Notes: generated by a model not told the origin, from the letters alone. A stretch of 64,000 nt of DNA from Neorhodopirellula lusitana (GCF_900182915.1 NZ_FXUG01000015.1:121760-185759); one strand, 5' to 3'. Counted from the first letter of the stretch, positions 16,567-26,302 are shown. Program-made: numbers and translations.

Positions 16567-18081
16567 ATGTCTTTACGAATCCTGGTGCTGACCACCAGTG
16601 CGATCATGCTTGCTGGTTTCGTTGCCGCTGAGCCTCCGCCTATGAAAATGGCCACGCCGATTCCGGAGGGCATTGCGACGCCGGACACGCTGGAGTCGCG
16701 GATTGGCACCTTGAATTGTTTCGATGGTGTTCCCGACAAAAAGACGACTGAGTTGGTCTTTGATCAGCTTGCTTTCCAGCGTGCGACCCAGGCTTTCTTG
16801 TCGACCATTCAGGTTTCTTCCATGGCCGCGATGGAGCATGGGATCCGGGAGTTTGGGCCGCCGAACACGACTGCGTTGTTGTTCGAGGACTTGATGGATT
16901 CGAAAGCGCTTTGGCTGACGCCGAATACCGTTTCCGTTTATCAGACCATGTGGCTGGAATTGGGTGATGAGCCGATGGTTTTAGAGACCCCGCCGAAAGT
17001 ACTGGGCATATTGGATGATGCTTGGTTCCGATATGTGGCCGACTTCGGAAACGCGGGGCCGGACAAGGGCAAGGGCGGAAAGTTCTTGTTGGTTCCGCCC
17101 GGTTATGAAGGCGATTTGCCTGACGAGGGGTATTACGTTTACCACACCCGGACGCACGGGAACTGGATGGTTTGGCGTGGATTCCAGGTGGAGGGTTCCA
17201 CCAAGCCAGCGATTGACGCGACGAAGAAGTTCTTGAAGGTCTACCCGCTTTCACAGAAGGACAATCCGCCGAAGATCACGTTCATCGATCTTTCGGGCAA
17301 GCCGAACAGCACGATCCACCGGATGGACTTCGGTTTCTGGGAAGAGGTGAACCACACGATTCAAGACGAACCGCTGGATGTGGACGGTTTGTCGCCGGAG
17401 ATCCGTGGGTTGTTGTCGTCCATTGGTATCGAGAAGGGCAAGAAGTTCGAGCCCGATGATCGGATGAAGAAGATCCTTACGGAGGCAGCCAAGGTGGGCT
17501 CCGTTACTGCACGTGCTTTAGCAGCACGGCCAGAAGATCCTCGCTTTTATATTTATCCAGGAGAACGAGTCTGGACGAATCCGTTTATCCAAGGACGCTA
17601 TGACTTCCTGTTAGACGGGGCAACGCTACTTGATTCGCGTGCCTACATGCATTTCTATGCCACCGGGATCACACCAGCGATGTCGGTTCGGAATGTGGGT
17701 GTAGGGTCGCAGTACTTGATTGCCTATCTCGATCAGAATGGCGATGCGTTAGACGGAAGTAAGACCTATAAAATCAATCTTCCGCCCAACGTGCCAGCCA
17801 AAGACTTTTGGTCGTTCACTGTTTATGACTGCCAAACGCGTTCGGAACTTCAAACCGATCAGCGATTCCCTGGGATCGATAACAAGTCCGAGGGCATGAA
17901 GGTGAACGAGGACGGTTCTTTGGACATCTACTTCGCGCCTCAGGCACCCGCGGGGATGGAAGAGAACTGGATCCAGACCGTTCCGGGGAAGAGTTGGAAT
18001 ACGATCTTTCGACTTTATGGACCGCTCAAGCCGTTCTATGACAAAACGTGGAAGCCGAGCGACCCTGTGTTGGTCGAATAG
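16567..18081 (+). CDS. Secreted DUF1254/DUF1214 protein
   Basis: 504 residues with a signal peptide (cleavage near VAA-EPP at about 21). An N-terminal DUF1254 region (about 50-200; LEDLMDSKALWLTPNTVSVY) is followed by a C-terminal DUF1214 beta domain (about 370-495; YLIAYLDQNGDALDGSKTY, FWSFTVYD, NWIQTVPGKSW). This two-domain architecture is widespread and periplasmic, and its biochemical role is not established. AAGGAG lies upstream of the ATG. Monocistronic in appearance, with 270 bp before and 290 bp after it. Confidence 0.9.
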   Translation: MSLRILVLTTSAIMLAGFVAAEPPPMKMATPIPEGIATPDTLESRIGTLNCFDGVPDKKTTELVFDQLAFQRATQAFLSTIQVSSMAAMEHGIREFGPPNTTALLFEDLMDSKALWLTPNTVSVYQTMWLELGDEPMVLETPPKVLGILDDAWFRYVADFGNAGPDKGKGGKFLLVPPGYEGDLPDEGYYVYHTRTHGNWMVWRGFQVEGSTKPAIDATKKFLKVYPLSQKDNPPKITFIDLSGKPNSTIHRMDFGFWEEVNHTIQDEPLDVDGLSPEIRGLLSSIGIEKGKKFEPDDRMKKILTEAAKVGSVTARALAARPEDPRFYIYPGERVWTNPFIQGRYDFLLDGATLLDSRAYMHFYATGITPAMSVRNVGVGSQYLIAYLDQNGDALDGSKTYKINLPPNVPAKDFWSFTVYDCQTRSELQTDQRFPGIDNKSEGMKVNEDGSLDIYFAPQAPAGMEENWIQTVPGKSWNTIFRLYGPLKPFYDKTWKPSDPVLVE

Positions 18082-18371
18082 CGGTTGGCGAGTCTGAGGC
18101 CAGGAAATCAAGCGTTGGTACGAGCAACCGCTGGTCCTGGCGAGCAGTTGTTCAGTGGGCCGAGATTGAAATGCCAATTTCGGTCCGTCGTTGCCAGACG
18201 CGCTGCTTGCAGAAAGGCCGCTTTTTCGCGGGCGGATTGAGGCTTGCGATCGGTTTTTGCGAATTTCTGAATTTGGTGTGCAACATTTTGTCGGTGCCCC
18301 CGACTGCCCTGATGGAAACGCGATTTACGCGATAACACATCACAAACGGGCTCTTGGGAGGGTCAAGTATT

Positions 18372-19196
18372 ATGTTGCGTTGGATTCAGTATTCGGTGGG
18401 CACGCTATTAGCCTTGGTGGCCGTTGGCTTTCTTCTGCTGGGGGCGAGATTCACCAGCTACGTTCGCACGTCGGCAAACTCCGTTCAGGAATCGGTGCAG
18501 GATTCGGTGCCGCTGGAGTTCGAGCTGCGGCGGGCTCGCGACATGATCGAGGCGATCTTGCCTGATCTGCAGTCGCAGGTTCGTGTGATCGCTCAAGAGG
18601 AAGTCGCGATCGCATCGCTCGAAAGTGACTTGGTCGCCAGTTCCAATCGACTGCAAGGCGAGCAGGCAACGCTGGCGTCGTTACGAGACGAGATGCGAGT
18701 GCAACAGGTTTCTTATTCGGTGGGTGACCGCAAGCTGTCTCGTCAGCAGTTGGCTGAGCAGCTACATCAGCGGCTTGCGAGATACAAGCAGGGTGAGCTC
18801 GCCGTTCAAAGTAAAACTCGATTGCTTGCCAAGCGACGTGATGGGCTGGATGCGGCCCTGGCGGTGCTCGACAAAATGCAGAACCGCAAGGTGGAACTCG
18901 AGCAGAAAGTGGAAGCCTTGGCGGCGCAGAGTCGGTTATTAAAAGCCTCGGAAGTCGAAGCCGGTATCGCGGTCGATGGCAGTCGGCTGTCGGATGCGGA
19001 TGAATTGCTCGCTCAGATCGAAACGAGACTTGCGGTCGCGCAGCGAGTGCTGGCACACGAACAGGATGCATTTGCCATCCCGCTAGAGCAAGACGTTGTC
19101 ATCGAGGAGAATGTGTTGTCGGCCTATGATCAGCATTTCGGTCGTGGTGCCGAGGATGATGCCGAGGATAATGACGGAACATTGGTGCGAAAGTAG
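18372..19196 (+). CDS. Membrane-anchored coiled-coil protein
   Basis: 274 residues. An N-terminal transmembrane helix (about 5-27) is followed by long helices with heptad-like patterns (about 45-130 and 160-235) and an acidic C-terminal tail (EDDAEDNDG). No family recognised. GGGAGG before the ATG at 18372 supports this start over the in-frame TTG at 18354. The gene leads into the FHA-like gene 217 bp downstream and may be the first member of the kinase/sigma operon, as a phage-shock-like or scaffold protein; that role is only inferred from architecture and position. Confidence 0.72.
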   Translation: MLRWIQYSVGTLLALVAVGFLLLGARFTSYVRTSANSVQESVQDSVPLEFELRRARDMIEAILPDLQSQVRVIAQEEVAIASLESDLVASSNRLQGEQATLASLRDEMRVQQVSYSVGDRKLSRQQLAEQLHQRLARYKQGELAVQSKTRLLAKRRDGLDAALAVLDKMQNRKVELEQKVEALAAQSRLLKASEVEAGIAVDGSRLSDADELLAQIETRLAVAQRVLAHEQDAFAIPLEQDVVIEENVLSAYDQHFGRGAEDDAEDNDGTLVRK

Positions 19197-19413
19197 CGCG
19201 CCTCGTACCGTTTTGAATTCAGCCTACAATCCCGCGGGTTCTTCTTGTGAACGTTGAGGTCGTGGGCATCAAAAAAGGCGTTCGTAGTTAGGGCCGAGTC
19301 GACATTCGTCGACGGTTGTGTTGGCGAGTCAACTCGCCGTCTCACGTTTGCCTCTGTTTCGGTGTCACCCAGTGGTCGGTGGCAACCAGACTTGTGGATA
19401 GGAAGCTTTCCCT

Positions 19414-20406
19414 TTGTTTCAACTTGATCTTAAACGAACGCAAGTCGCGATTGCGGCTGGACGTCTTGATGAAGCGTTCTCGCTTCTTAAGTCGTCGTCT
19501 GCTCGGGGGCATCGTGATGGACAGGATTTGGTGGATCAGTTGATTGCAGCATTTGTGGATCGTGGTAACCAGCATTTTATCGAGGGCCGATTCGATGATG
19601 CTTGGCATGACGCTTCGGCGGCGGCGTACTTCGGCGGTCGTCAAATTGAAGTGGCTCGGTTGCTGGCTCAAATCCGTGAAGTGCGAACAAGTGAACGTCA
19701 AACGCCTGTAGGTAAGCTGGCTGTGCCGAAGACATCTATAGGGCGTGCGCCTGAACGTCAAACGCCTGTTCGCAAGCTTTTCGAACCAGAACCACAGCGA
19801 CACACCGGCGCAATGGTGTTGCATGTCGATGGCTTGGGAAGCCTGCTATTGCTCCGATCCGATACCGTCTCCATCGGTGACGCCTCGTCTTCTTCGCGGC
19901 ATGATATCACCATGCAGACCGACGGAGTGCATGCTCCGATCTGGATCCATCGCGATGGTGATAGTCGAGAAGGCCAAGATTATTTTGCCAAGTCGGTTTC
20001 TTCGTTCATGGTGAACGGCAAGACGATTTCCGAGCGATTGCTGGTCGATGGCGATGCCATTTCGGTAGGTCAGCGTGGGAGACTGCGGTTCACCCGTTCC
20101 GTCGCGGCGAGCGGTTCCGCAATCTTGGAGGTCACGGCCGCCAAGTTGGTCCGCCGCGATATCCGCCGCGTTGTCTTAATGGCGGATTCTCTCTTGTTCG
20201 GTTCTTTCGGGAGCCACTTTCGTTTGCCAGTGGGTGACGGCTCGATCATCATGCAGCCCACTCGCGACGGCGCGTCGGATGCCGCCTACACACTGCATCG
20301 TCAGGGTGGTTTTGATCGGAAGCCGCTTGCGATGGGCGGTAGCGTGCGATTTGACGACATTCGCTTTGCTTTGTCTCCCTACCCACTAGCCGGAACGAAC
20401 GCCTGA
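19414..20406 (+). CDS. FHA-like domain protein of a kinase operon
   Basis: 330 residues. N-terminal helical region (about 1-95) of TPR-like character, then a linker with a twice-repeated ERQTPVxKL motif (about 93 and 113). A beta-rich domain at about 130-230 fits a divergent FHA fold: SLLLLRSDTVSIGD, SSSRHDI, SFMVNGKTISERLLVDGDAI. The usual GR is replaced by IG. FHA domains read phosphothreonine, so it probably binds the neighbouring kinase. The start is a TTG after GGAAG; no ATG is available upstream. Its TGA overlaps the kinase ATG by one base. A further beta domain fills about 240-325. Confidence 0.75.
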   Translation: MFQLDLKRTQVAIAAGRLDEAFSLLKSSSARGHRDGQDLVDQLIAAFVDRGNQHFIEGRFDDAWHDASAAAYFGGRQIEVARLLAQIREVRTSERQTPVGKLAVPKTSIGRAPERQTPVRKLFEPEPQRHTGAMVLHVDGLGSLLLLRSDTVSIGDASSSSRHDITMQTDGVHAPIWIHRDGDSREGQDYFAKSVSSFMVNGKTISERLLVDGDAISVGQRGRLRFTRSVAASGSAILEVTAAKLVRRDIRRVVLMADSLLFGSFGSHFRLPVGDGSIIMQPTRDGASDAAYTLHRQGGFDRKPLAMGGSVRFDDIRFALSPYPLAGTNA

Positions 20407-22058
20407 TGCCTGCTTACCGTTATCAACAGGGGGATCGACCACTCGACGGATATACGATCCAGCACGCGTTGGGACGTGGAGGTTTTGGGGAGGTGTACTT
20501 TGCGGTCAGTGACGCAGGCCGGGAAGTTGCTTTAAAGGCTGTCCAGAATTACGAGGACATTGAGCTTCGAGGGATCGGCCATTGCATGAATCTCAAATCG
20601 TCACATTTGGTGATGATTTTCGACGTCAGGCAAGATAGTGACGGGATGGCGTGGGTCATCATGGAATACGTTTCGGGGCCTTCGCTGCGAGAAATCATTG
20701 ATGAGGCCTGCACCGGAGAGGCGTCACTTAGCGGGATCGGGGTTGAGCAGGCAACCTACTTCATGCGTGAGTTGTGCCGGGGGCTGACCTATTTGCATGA
20801 CGCGGGTGTGGTCCATCGTGACCTGAAACCACACAACATCTTCTTTGAAGACGTTATTGTCAAAATCGGTGACTACAGCCTCAGCAAAGCGATCACGACG
20901 AGCCATCGCAGCGGACACACCACCACGGTCGGTAGCGTGCACTACATGGCGCCGGAAATCGGTGAAGGACGCTACGGCAAGTCGGTCGACATCTATGCGT
21001 TGGGTGTCATTTTATTCGAGATGCTGACGGGCTCACCGCCGTATGAAGGCGACAGCATGGGCGAGGTATTGATGAAGCATCTTTCCAGCCAGCCTGATGT
21101 CAGTCGATTGCCCGAGCCGTTTGCCAGCGTGGTAGCGAAGGCGATGTGTCGCGATCCCGAGCAACGGTATCAAAACGCCAGCGAGATGATGCGAGCGTTA
21201 TCGCTAGATGATGAACTTTTCTATTCACGCGCGCCGGCTTCCCTGTCGATGATCGGCGAGCGTGCGGCGGAAGATCGGGCGAATCGAATTGGTTCCGGTT
21301 CGTATTTGGCGGAAACGTTCGCGACTCCGGTTGCACTGCGTGACACCCAAGATCAAGCGGATTCGCTGCCTTTTGAACGCCCGGGAATAGGCGTTTTTCA
21401 ATCACTCGGCTTGTGGTGGAAACACGATTCGAAGGCAGTGTTGGTCAACGATCCAATCGTATTGATTTTGCGTTTTGCCATCGCCGTTGGCGTGTGTCTG
21501 GTGCTGGTTCCGGTGGGTTGCTCGAGCGATCGGAATTCATGGTTCTGGGGCGATGTGCTTTTGCTGTCGCTAGCCCAAGCCGTTATCAGTTCGCTGGCGT
21601 GTTGGTTCTTTCTATCTTCACTTCCGCGAAAGAGTGGGCTGGGATTCGCGATTGTGTCTCGTGTGATCACGGTTTTGCCGCTTTTCTTGGTGGGGATTGC
21701 GGTTGCGGAGTGGGATGACAACTACATCGGCATGGTGATCGGCGTAGCGGCCGTGCATGCAATCATGGACTACCGCTGTTTGCTTTCGGCTGACCGTTTT
21801 CCGCGTGTCAGTCTCGCCAAAACGTTGACGGCCGGGGGGATCGCTGCAGTCGTGACAACCCTGTTCGATGAACACGAATCTCGCACGCTGTTCGCTGCAG
21901 CGATGGCAGTTTCTTCGGTAATTGTGATTCAGCTAGTAGCGCCGCACGGTCGGAGGACGGCCGCATCCTCGATCCAATACTCCGCGGAGACACCAAGCCA
22001 GCCCGCTGTGGTCAGACACGTTGATGCAAACGCTCAATTACAAGAAATCGAAAGTTAA
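20406..22058 (+). CDS. Transmembrane serine/threonine protein kinase
   Basis: 550 residues. Kinase domain at about 15-275: glycine loop GRGGFGEV, K44, catalytic HRDLKPHN with D139, and a DYS in place of DFG with D156, then APE as MAPEIGEG. The substitution keeps the metal-binding Asp, so activity is expected. A linker (about 280-335) leads to a C-terminal part with about five or six hydrophobic helices (345-510), unlike the usual single-span Hanks-type kinases, so the kinase is tethered through a multi-helix domain. It is translationally coupled at both ends (1-bp overlaps with the FHA-like gene and with the next membrane protein gene). Confidence 0.93.
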   Translation: MPAYRYQQGDRPLDGYTIQHALGRGGFGEVYFAVSDAGREVALKAVQNYEDIELRGIGHCMNLKSSHLVMIFDVRQDSDGMAWVIMEYVSGPSLREIIDEACTGEASLSGIGVEQATYFMRELCRGLTYLHDAGVVHRDLKPHNIFFEDVIVKIGDYSLSKAITTSHRSGHTTTVGSVHYMAPEIGEGRYGKSVDIYALGVILFEMLTGSPPYEGDSMGEVLMKHLSSQPDVSRLPEPFASVVAKAMCRDPEQRYQNASEMMRALSLDDELFYSRAPASLSMIGERAAEDRANRIGSGSYLAETFATPVALRDTQDQADSLPFERPGIGVFQSLGLWWKHDSKAVLVNDPIVLILRFAIAVGVCLVLVPVGCSSDRNSWFWGDVLLLSLAQAVISSLACWFFLSSLPRKSGLGFAIVSRVITVLPLFLVGIAVAEWDDNYIGMVIGVAAVHAIMDYRCLLSADRFPRVSLAKTLTAGGIAAVVTTLFDEHESRTLFAAAMAVSSVIVIQLVAPHGRRTAASSIQYSAETPSQPAVVRHVDANAQLQEIES

Positions 22059-23431
22059 TGGAAAGCACAATGGAAACTGTACCGTCGGCCCTCTGGATAT
22101 CAGTCTTTCGCCTTCTGACCCTCGGTGTCTTGGTTGGGATCGTCTTAGGCTTCGTATTTTTGGTGGTGTATTTAGTAAGGAGGTTTGGTGGATTGAAAGC
22201 GATGGGGATTTTGTCCCTGTTGATAGTGGGGTCTGCAGTGTTGGTGATGGTTCCAGCAGTGTTGTTCTATGTCCAACTGGATGTGCCGGAAGATGTGTCT
22301 CAAACGGCCAGTGTGGTAACGACCAGTGGTGTGAGGGAGTCGGCCCGTCGTGCGGCAGCGGAGGAACGAGCCGCGAAGACCAGCGACTTATCAAAAACAG
22401 CACCAACCCTGGAAGTAACAGCGATGAGTGACGCTTTGCCAGCGGCCTGGGCGTCGGTGGAGCTTGATGCGTTTCAGGCCAATTTGTATCCGGGTTTGTT
22501 TCAATGCGCTCCCGCGATCGCAAACAGCATTGGTGATCAAATCGACGAGAAAGGCTGGCTTTCCGATGCGAATGGTGACTCGACCGACAGTGCCATCCGG
22601 TTTCGTGTGAAGACAGTGGATAGGGGCTATTTCGCGTATCTCGATGACAGTGACCGCGATGAATTTTTAGCTTCGTTCACGAACTCGCTACACAAACGGT
22701 TTCCGGGTGCCGAAGTCATTCCGGTCGATTCCGAATTCAAAGTATCGGATGTTGATGCTGAATCGGCTTCCGGTGGTAGTCAGTCGTTTTTCATTACTTT
22801 ATCGGCGGACAGCCACAGTAGTCGTCCAACCTCGTGGGACTCGAATCAACAGGAGTTCTCGGGACGCGTGACGGGCGTTTTGAAAAGCGATCAGGGGACG
22901 GTGACCAGTCGGCTGGACTTCGTTGATAAACCGTGGGTCGAACACTTGGACCAACTGGTTTCGCAGTTTCCAAACCGGCGATATTTGGTTGGCTATAGTG
23001 AGGAATTTGCGTCATCGGAAGCAGTCGCTCGGCAGTCGGCAATCGACAATGCTCGAGCCCAGGTTCGTGTCTATGCAAACAACGGGTATGCCGTCGAAAT
23101 TCAGGACCGACATGTAATCGATCGTTTTGCGCAAAAGCTAACTCGCCCTTACGGTGATGTTTGGCGTGAGGCGGTACTGGTGGACGTTACAAGTGCGTCG
23201 ATGCAGCGAGCAGCTGTAGCGAAAGCGGCATTGGGCAAGCACGCATGGACGTTTCATCTCGGGCTCATCACCACGTCGGTGCTATTGATCATCCTTACCG
23301 TAGTGATTTGCTTTGCCATTAACGCGTTAACACAAGGCTATTACCGAAATTCGGTATGGTGGGTAGCGAGTTTCGCAGGTGTTTTGGTGGCGTTGTTGGG
23401 ACTTTACTTGGTCAATACGGTGACTTTTTGA
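22058..23431 (+). CDS. Membrane protein of the kinase/sigma operon, unknown function
   Basis: 457 residues. Two N-terminal transmembrane helices (about 12-40 and 48-72), a soluble central region (about 75-380) and two C-terminal helices (about 390-455). The soluble part is beta/alpha mixed with no recognised family; Asp/Ser are abundant. Its position between a Ser/Thr kinase and an ECF sigma factor, with 1-bp stop/start overlaps on both sides (TAATG, TGATG), suggests it senses or relays an extracytoplasmic signal, for instance as an anti-sigma partner. No classical zinc anti-sigma motif (HxxxCxxC) is present. Confidence 0.75.
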   Translation: MESTMETVPSALWISVFRLLTLGVLVGIVLGFVFLVVYLVRRFGGLKAMGILSLLIVGSAVLVMVPAVLFYVQLDVPEDVSQTASVVTTSGVRESARRAAAEERAAKTSDLSKTAPTLEVTAMSDALPAAWASVELDAFQANLYPGLFQCAPAIANSIGDQIDEKGWLSDANGDSTDSAIRFRVKTVDRGYFAYLDDSDRDEFLASFTNSLHKRFPGAEVIPVDSEFKVSDVDAESASGGSQSFFITLSADSHSSRPTSWDSNQQEFSGRVTGVLKSDQGTVTSRLDFVDKPWVEHLDQLVSQFPNRRYLVGYSEEFASSEAVARQSAIDNARAQVRVYANNGYAVEIQDRHVIDRFAQKLTRPYGDVWREAVLVDVTSASMQRAAVAKAALGKHAWTFHLGLITTSVLLIILTVVICFAINALTQGYYRNSVWWVASFAGVLVALLGLYLVNTVTF

Positions 23432-24465
23432 TGGAGTCTGATGTGCTTGGGGAAGCCGACCGACATTTGTTGCAACTCGTTCGTGCCGGGGATGGTGATG
23501 GGTGGAGTCAGTTGGTGTCGAGATATCAGCGACGGTTGCTGGCTTTCGCCAATCGACGTGTTGACCAATCGGCGACGGGACAAGATTTGGTGCAGGAGAC
23601 GTTCATCCATTTTCTAAAGTCACTGAATTCGTTTCGAGGTGAATGCGATTTGGAGTCGTTTCTGTTTCGAATCCTGCGTCGCCGCATCATTGACCACTAC
23701 CGAACGACAGGGCAAAAACGGAGGTTGGCTTCGTGTGAAATCAGCGATGGGGCGAGTGGGCCGAGTGTCGATCAGCATGCGATGGATCTTCGAGCAGAGA
23801 AGTTTGGAGCGGTCGACGATGGGGCTTTAGGGCATTGGTCCATTGAAGACCTTGCATCAGCCGACTTGACCGCCAGTCATCACGCTCGGCGTCGAGAGCA
23901 GCATGAGATCGATCAGCACCGTCTGTCGCAGGCGATCGCAATGATCACGGAAGACCTACGCCGGTCAGAGAAGTTTCGTGATCTGAAGATTGCGGAGGGG
24001 TTGTTCTATGCTGGCGTTTCCAACAAACAACTGGCCACTCTGTTGTCAGTCTCGGCCAATGAGGTCGCGGTCGTGAAGCATCGTTTGGTTAAGAAACTCG
24101 GTGAGCTTGTTGGCGAGGGGCAGCCATCGCTTGATTTCAAAGAGCCTGGCCTGTATGAGGCTGGCCTATACGAGCCGGGCCTGTGTGAGTCGTCCTGTGG
24201 CGAGGCTTCGCTTAGTGACGCTGATTTGCAGGCGGTGTGGGAGTGGCATCGACCGAGTTGCCCCAAACGCTCGACGTTGGGAAAATACACGCTCGGCATT
24301 TTACCCGAACGCTGGTCCGACTTCGTTAACTTCCATGTCGAGACGCTCGGCTGCACATTCTGCAACGCGAACCTGGAAGAGTTTCAACGAGACCAATCGA
24401 ATGATTCCAAGCCTGGGGTTACCGATCAGCTGTTTCAATCCACCATCGGGTTTCTACCTCGCTGA
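23431..24465 (+). CDS. ECF RNA polymerase sigma factor with long C-terminal extension
   Basis: 344 residues, about 150 longer than a minimal ECF sigma. Region 2 at about 20-90 (FANRRVDQSATGQDLVQETF, then FRGECDLESFLFRILRRRII) and region 4 at about 175-230 (GVSNKQLATLLSVSANEVAVVKHRL). Then comes a short repeat, EPGLYEAGLYEPGLCE, and a C-terminal segment with HRPSCPKRSTLGKY and LGCTFCNANL, whose H/C residues resemble a degenerate zinc-binding or anti-sigma-like module. The ATG overlaps the stop of the preceding gene by one base. ECF factors genetically linked to Ser/Thr kinases are known in planctomycetes, so activation by the kinase is a reasonable inference. Confidence 0.88.
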   Translation: MESDVLGEADRHLLQLVRAGDGDGWSQLVSRYQRRLLAFANRRVDQSATGQDLVQETFIHFLKSLNSFRGECDLESFLFRILRRRIIDHYRTTGQKRRLASCEISDGASGPSVDQHAMDLRAEKFGAVDDGALGHWSIEDLASADLTASHHARRREQHEIDQHRLSQAIAMITEDLRRSEKFRDLKIAEGLFYAGVSNKQLATLLSVSANEVAVVKHRLVKKLGELVGEGQPSLDFKEPGLYEAGLYEPGLCESSCGEASLSDADLQAVWEWHRPSCPKRSTLGKYTLGILPERWSDFVNFHVETLGCTFCNANLEEFQRDQSNDSKPGVTDQLFQSTIGFLPR

Positions 24466-24608
24466 CCCTGACTTGTTGGCGAAGCCAGTTCGTTTTGGAC
24501 GCATCTGCAAGTGGCCACGACTTGTCGAGTTTACGATGGTCGATTCGTAAATCGGTTAGGGCTTGTTTCAGAAAACGGCTGTTTCTCTCGAGCAACCGTG
24601 GGGCTCCA

Positions 24609-24645
24609 CAAAAAAACGGCCAGCGTCAGTAAGACGCTGGCCGTT
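24609..24645 (-). terminator. Intrinsic terminator of the aldolase gene
   Basis: Perfect 13-bp stem (24615-24627 with 24633-24645; AACGGCCAGCGTC), 5-nt loop, then a run of T on the minus strand. It lies 35 bp after the aldolase stop. Confidence 0.9.
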
Positions 24646-24679
24646 GAATTCTTGGCAATCGGTTGTTAGGAGGGTTGGA

Positions 24680-25762
24680 CTAGACCAAGCCTTCGCAACG
24701 GTTCATGCAGTTCAGGTCTTCGAAAGCGGTCTTGAGGCGATCGACGAACGAAACTTCACCACTACGCAACCAAGCACGTGGGTCGTAGTACTTCTTGTTT
24801 GGCTTGTCGGCGCCGTCGGGGTTGCCGAGTTGAGTTTGCAGGTAGCCTTCGTTCTTCTTGTAGAAGTCCAAGACACCCTTCCAGGTTGCCCACTGCATGT
24901 CGGTGTCCAGGTTCATCTTGATCGCACCGTAGTCGATCGCTTCGCGAATTTCTTCACGCGACGAACCGGATCCACCGTGGAAGACGAAGTTGACTGGCAA
25001 TTCGCCGGTGCCGAACTTCTCGATGATGAAATCCTGTGAGTTCTTCAGGATGATTGGTTGCAGGCTAACGTTGCCTGGCTTGTAAACGCCGTGGACGTTG
25101 CCGAACGCGGCGGCGATGGTGAAGCGAGGCGACACCTTGCTGAGTTCTTCGTAGACGTAGGCAACTTCGGAAGGTTGCGTGTACAGCTTGCTGCTGTCGA
25201 CGTCCGAGTTATCCACACCGTCTTCTTCACCACCGGTGATGCCCAGTTCGACTTCGATCAGCATGTCCATTTTGTTCATGCGTTCGAAGTACTTCTTGCT
25301 GATCGCAACGTTCTCTTCGAGTGGTTCTTCGGACAGGTCCAGCATGTGCGAGCTGTAGAGCGGCTTGCCGGTCGCGGCGAAGTGTTTTTCACCGGCGTCG
25401 AGAAGTCCGTCGATCCAAGGCAACAGTTTCTTGGCACAGTGGTCGGTGTGCAGAACAACAGGCACGCCGTAGTGTTCAGCCATGGCGTGAACGTGTTGAG
25501 CGCCCGAAACGCAACCAGCAACGGCCGCTTTTTGGTCTTCGTTGGAAAGGCTCTTGCCGGCGTAGAAAACACCGCCACCATTGGAAAACTGCACCATCAC
25601 TGGCGAGTTCACTGCCGCAGCCGCTTCCAGCACCGCGTTGACGGAATCGGTACCGACAACGTTGACGGCGGGCATGGCGTAGTTGTTTTCGTTCGCGTGA
25701 CGCAGCAAACGATCGAGGGCTTTCCCGGACACAACACCCGGCTTGATTTGTGAATCGCTCAT
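24680..25762 (-). CDS. fba: Class II fructose-bisphosphate aldolase
   Basis: 360 residues, the length of E. coli FbaA-type enzymes. It cleaves fructose 1,6-bisphosphate to dihydroxyacetone phosphate and glyceraldehyde 3-phosphate with a zinc ion. Motifs: VVLHTDHC (zinc ligand H108, catalytic D107), IEVELGITGGEEDG, AFGNVHGVYKPG and VFHGGSGS for phosphate binding, and GAIKMNLDTDMQWA. The frame is open for another 40 codons, but the ATG at 25762 opening MSDSQIKPGV matches the family N-terminus. Monocistronic with its own terminator. Cytoplasmic, glycolysis/gluconeogenesis. Confidence 0.97.
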   Translation of the reverse strand: MSDSQIKPGVVSGKALDRLLRHANENNYAMPAVNVVGTDSVNAVLEAAAAVNSPVMVQFSNGGGVFYAGKSLSNEDQKAAVAGCVSGAQHVHAMAEHYGVPVVLHTDHCAKKLLPWIDGLLDAGEKHFAATGKPLYSSHMLDLSEEPLEENVAISKKYFERMNKMDMLIEVELGITGGEEDGVDNSDVDSSKLYTQPSEVAYVYEELSKVSPRFTIAAAFGNVHGVYKPGNVSLQPIILKNSQDFIIEKFGTGELPVNFVFHGGSGSSREEIREAIDYGAIKMNLDTDMQWATWKGVLDFYKKNEGYLQTQLGNPDGADKPNKKYYDPRAWLRSGEVSFVDRLKTAFEDLNCMNRCEGLV

Positions 25763-26302
25763 GAGCTTGAATTCTGGCTGATGGTTACAAAACGTTGCAA
25801 AAAAAAGTTGCGACTTCTGGAAAACCAATTTTCCAGGCCCGTCATTGTTGTTTTGTTTGCCAAAGTTTTCAACGGGCGGCAAATCACCGCGTTTGACGCA
25901 ATTCTGGCTTTATCGAACATCCGTTCGGTTGATTTTGCGTGGCATGAGGCCGTTGCGTTGCCCGAAGGGATGTTCGAGATCCCTACCCGTTTGGGATGCG
26001 AATTGGCGAGCCGGATCACTGCACGAATAAATACCTGAGTTCGTGAGCGGACTTCCGCGGGTGTGGAAAGTTCAATCCGTGTGACCGGTTTGATCGGAGC
26101 TCGAGCACGTTGATTTTTGATGTGGCCGGCGCTTCTAGCCACGGTTGAGAAGAACTTTGCGGCTGGAAGCCACAGCCACTACGAACGTAGCTTATGACCT
26201 TTCTTCACAATGCTCTAAACGGAGGGCGATACAACGCCACTCCTTTGCTTAGACGCTAGCTGATGCGATGGATCAGTTGGCCTCGACTACAAACCCGCTC
26301 GA
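25763..26302. other. Intergenic region with a hairpin repeat
   Basis: 540 bp. Open frames here have no supporting start signals. Its notable element is an imperfect inverted repeat at 26126-26176, described separately. The aldolase promoter should lie near 25770-25830, where an A-rich stretch occurs. Confidence 0.45.
26126..26176. repeat. Imperfect inverted repeat
   Basis: GGCGCTTCTAGCCAC pairs with CGGCTGGAAGCCAC some 17 nt later. The GGCTTCCAGCC core on the minus strand recurs at 61985-61995, so this may be one of a dispersed hairpin family. Confidence 0.4.

Noticed and set aside
20406..22058. Kinase considered a pseudokinase because of DYS instead of DFG
   Set aside because: The metal-binding Asp, the Lys and HRDLKPHN are all present, so activity is expected.
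25058..25753. 231-codon plus-strand frame opposite the aldolase gene
   Set aside because: Fully antisense to a clear aldolase gene; composition is a shadow.
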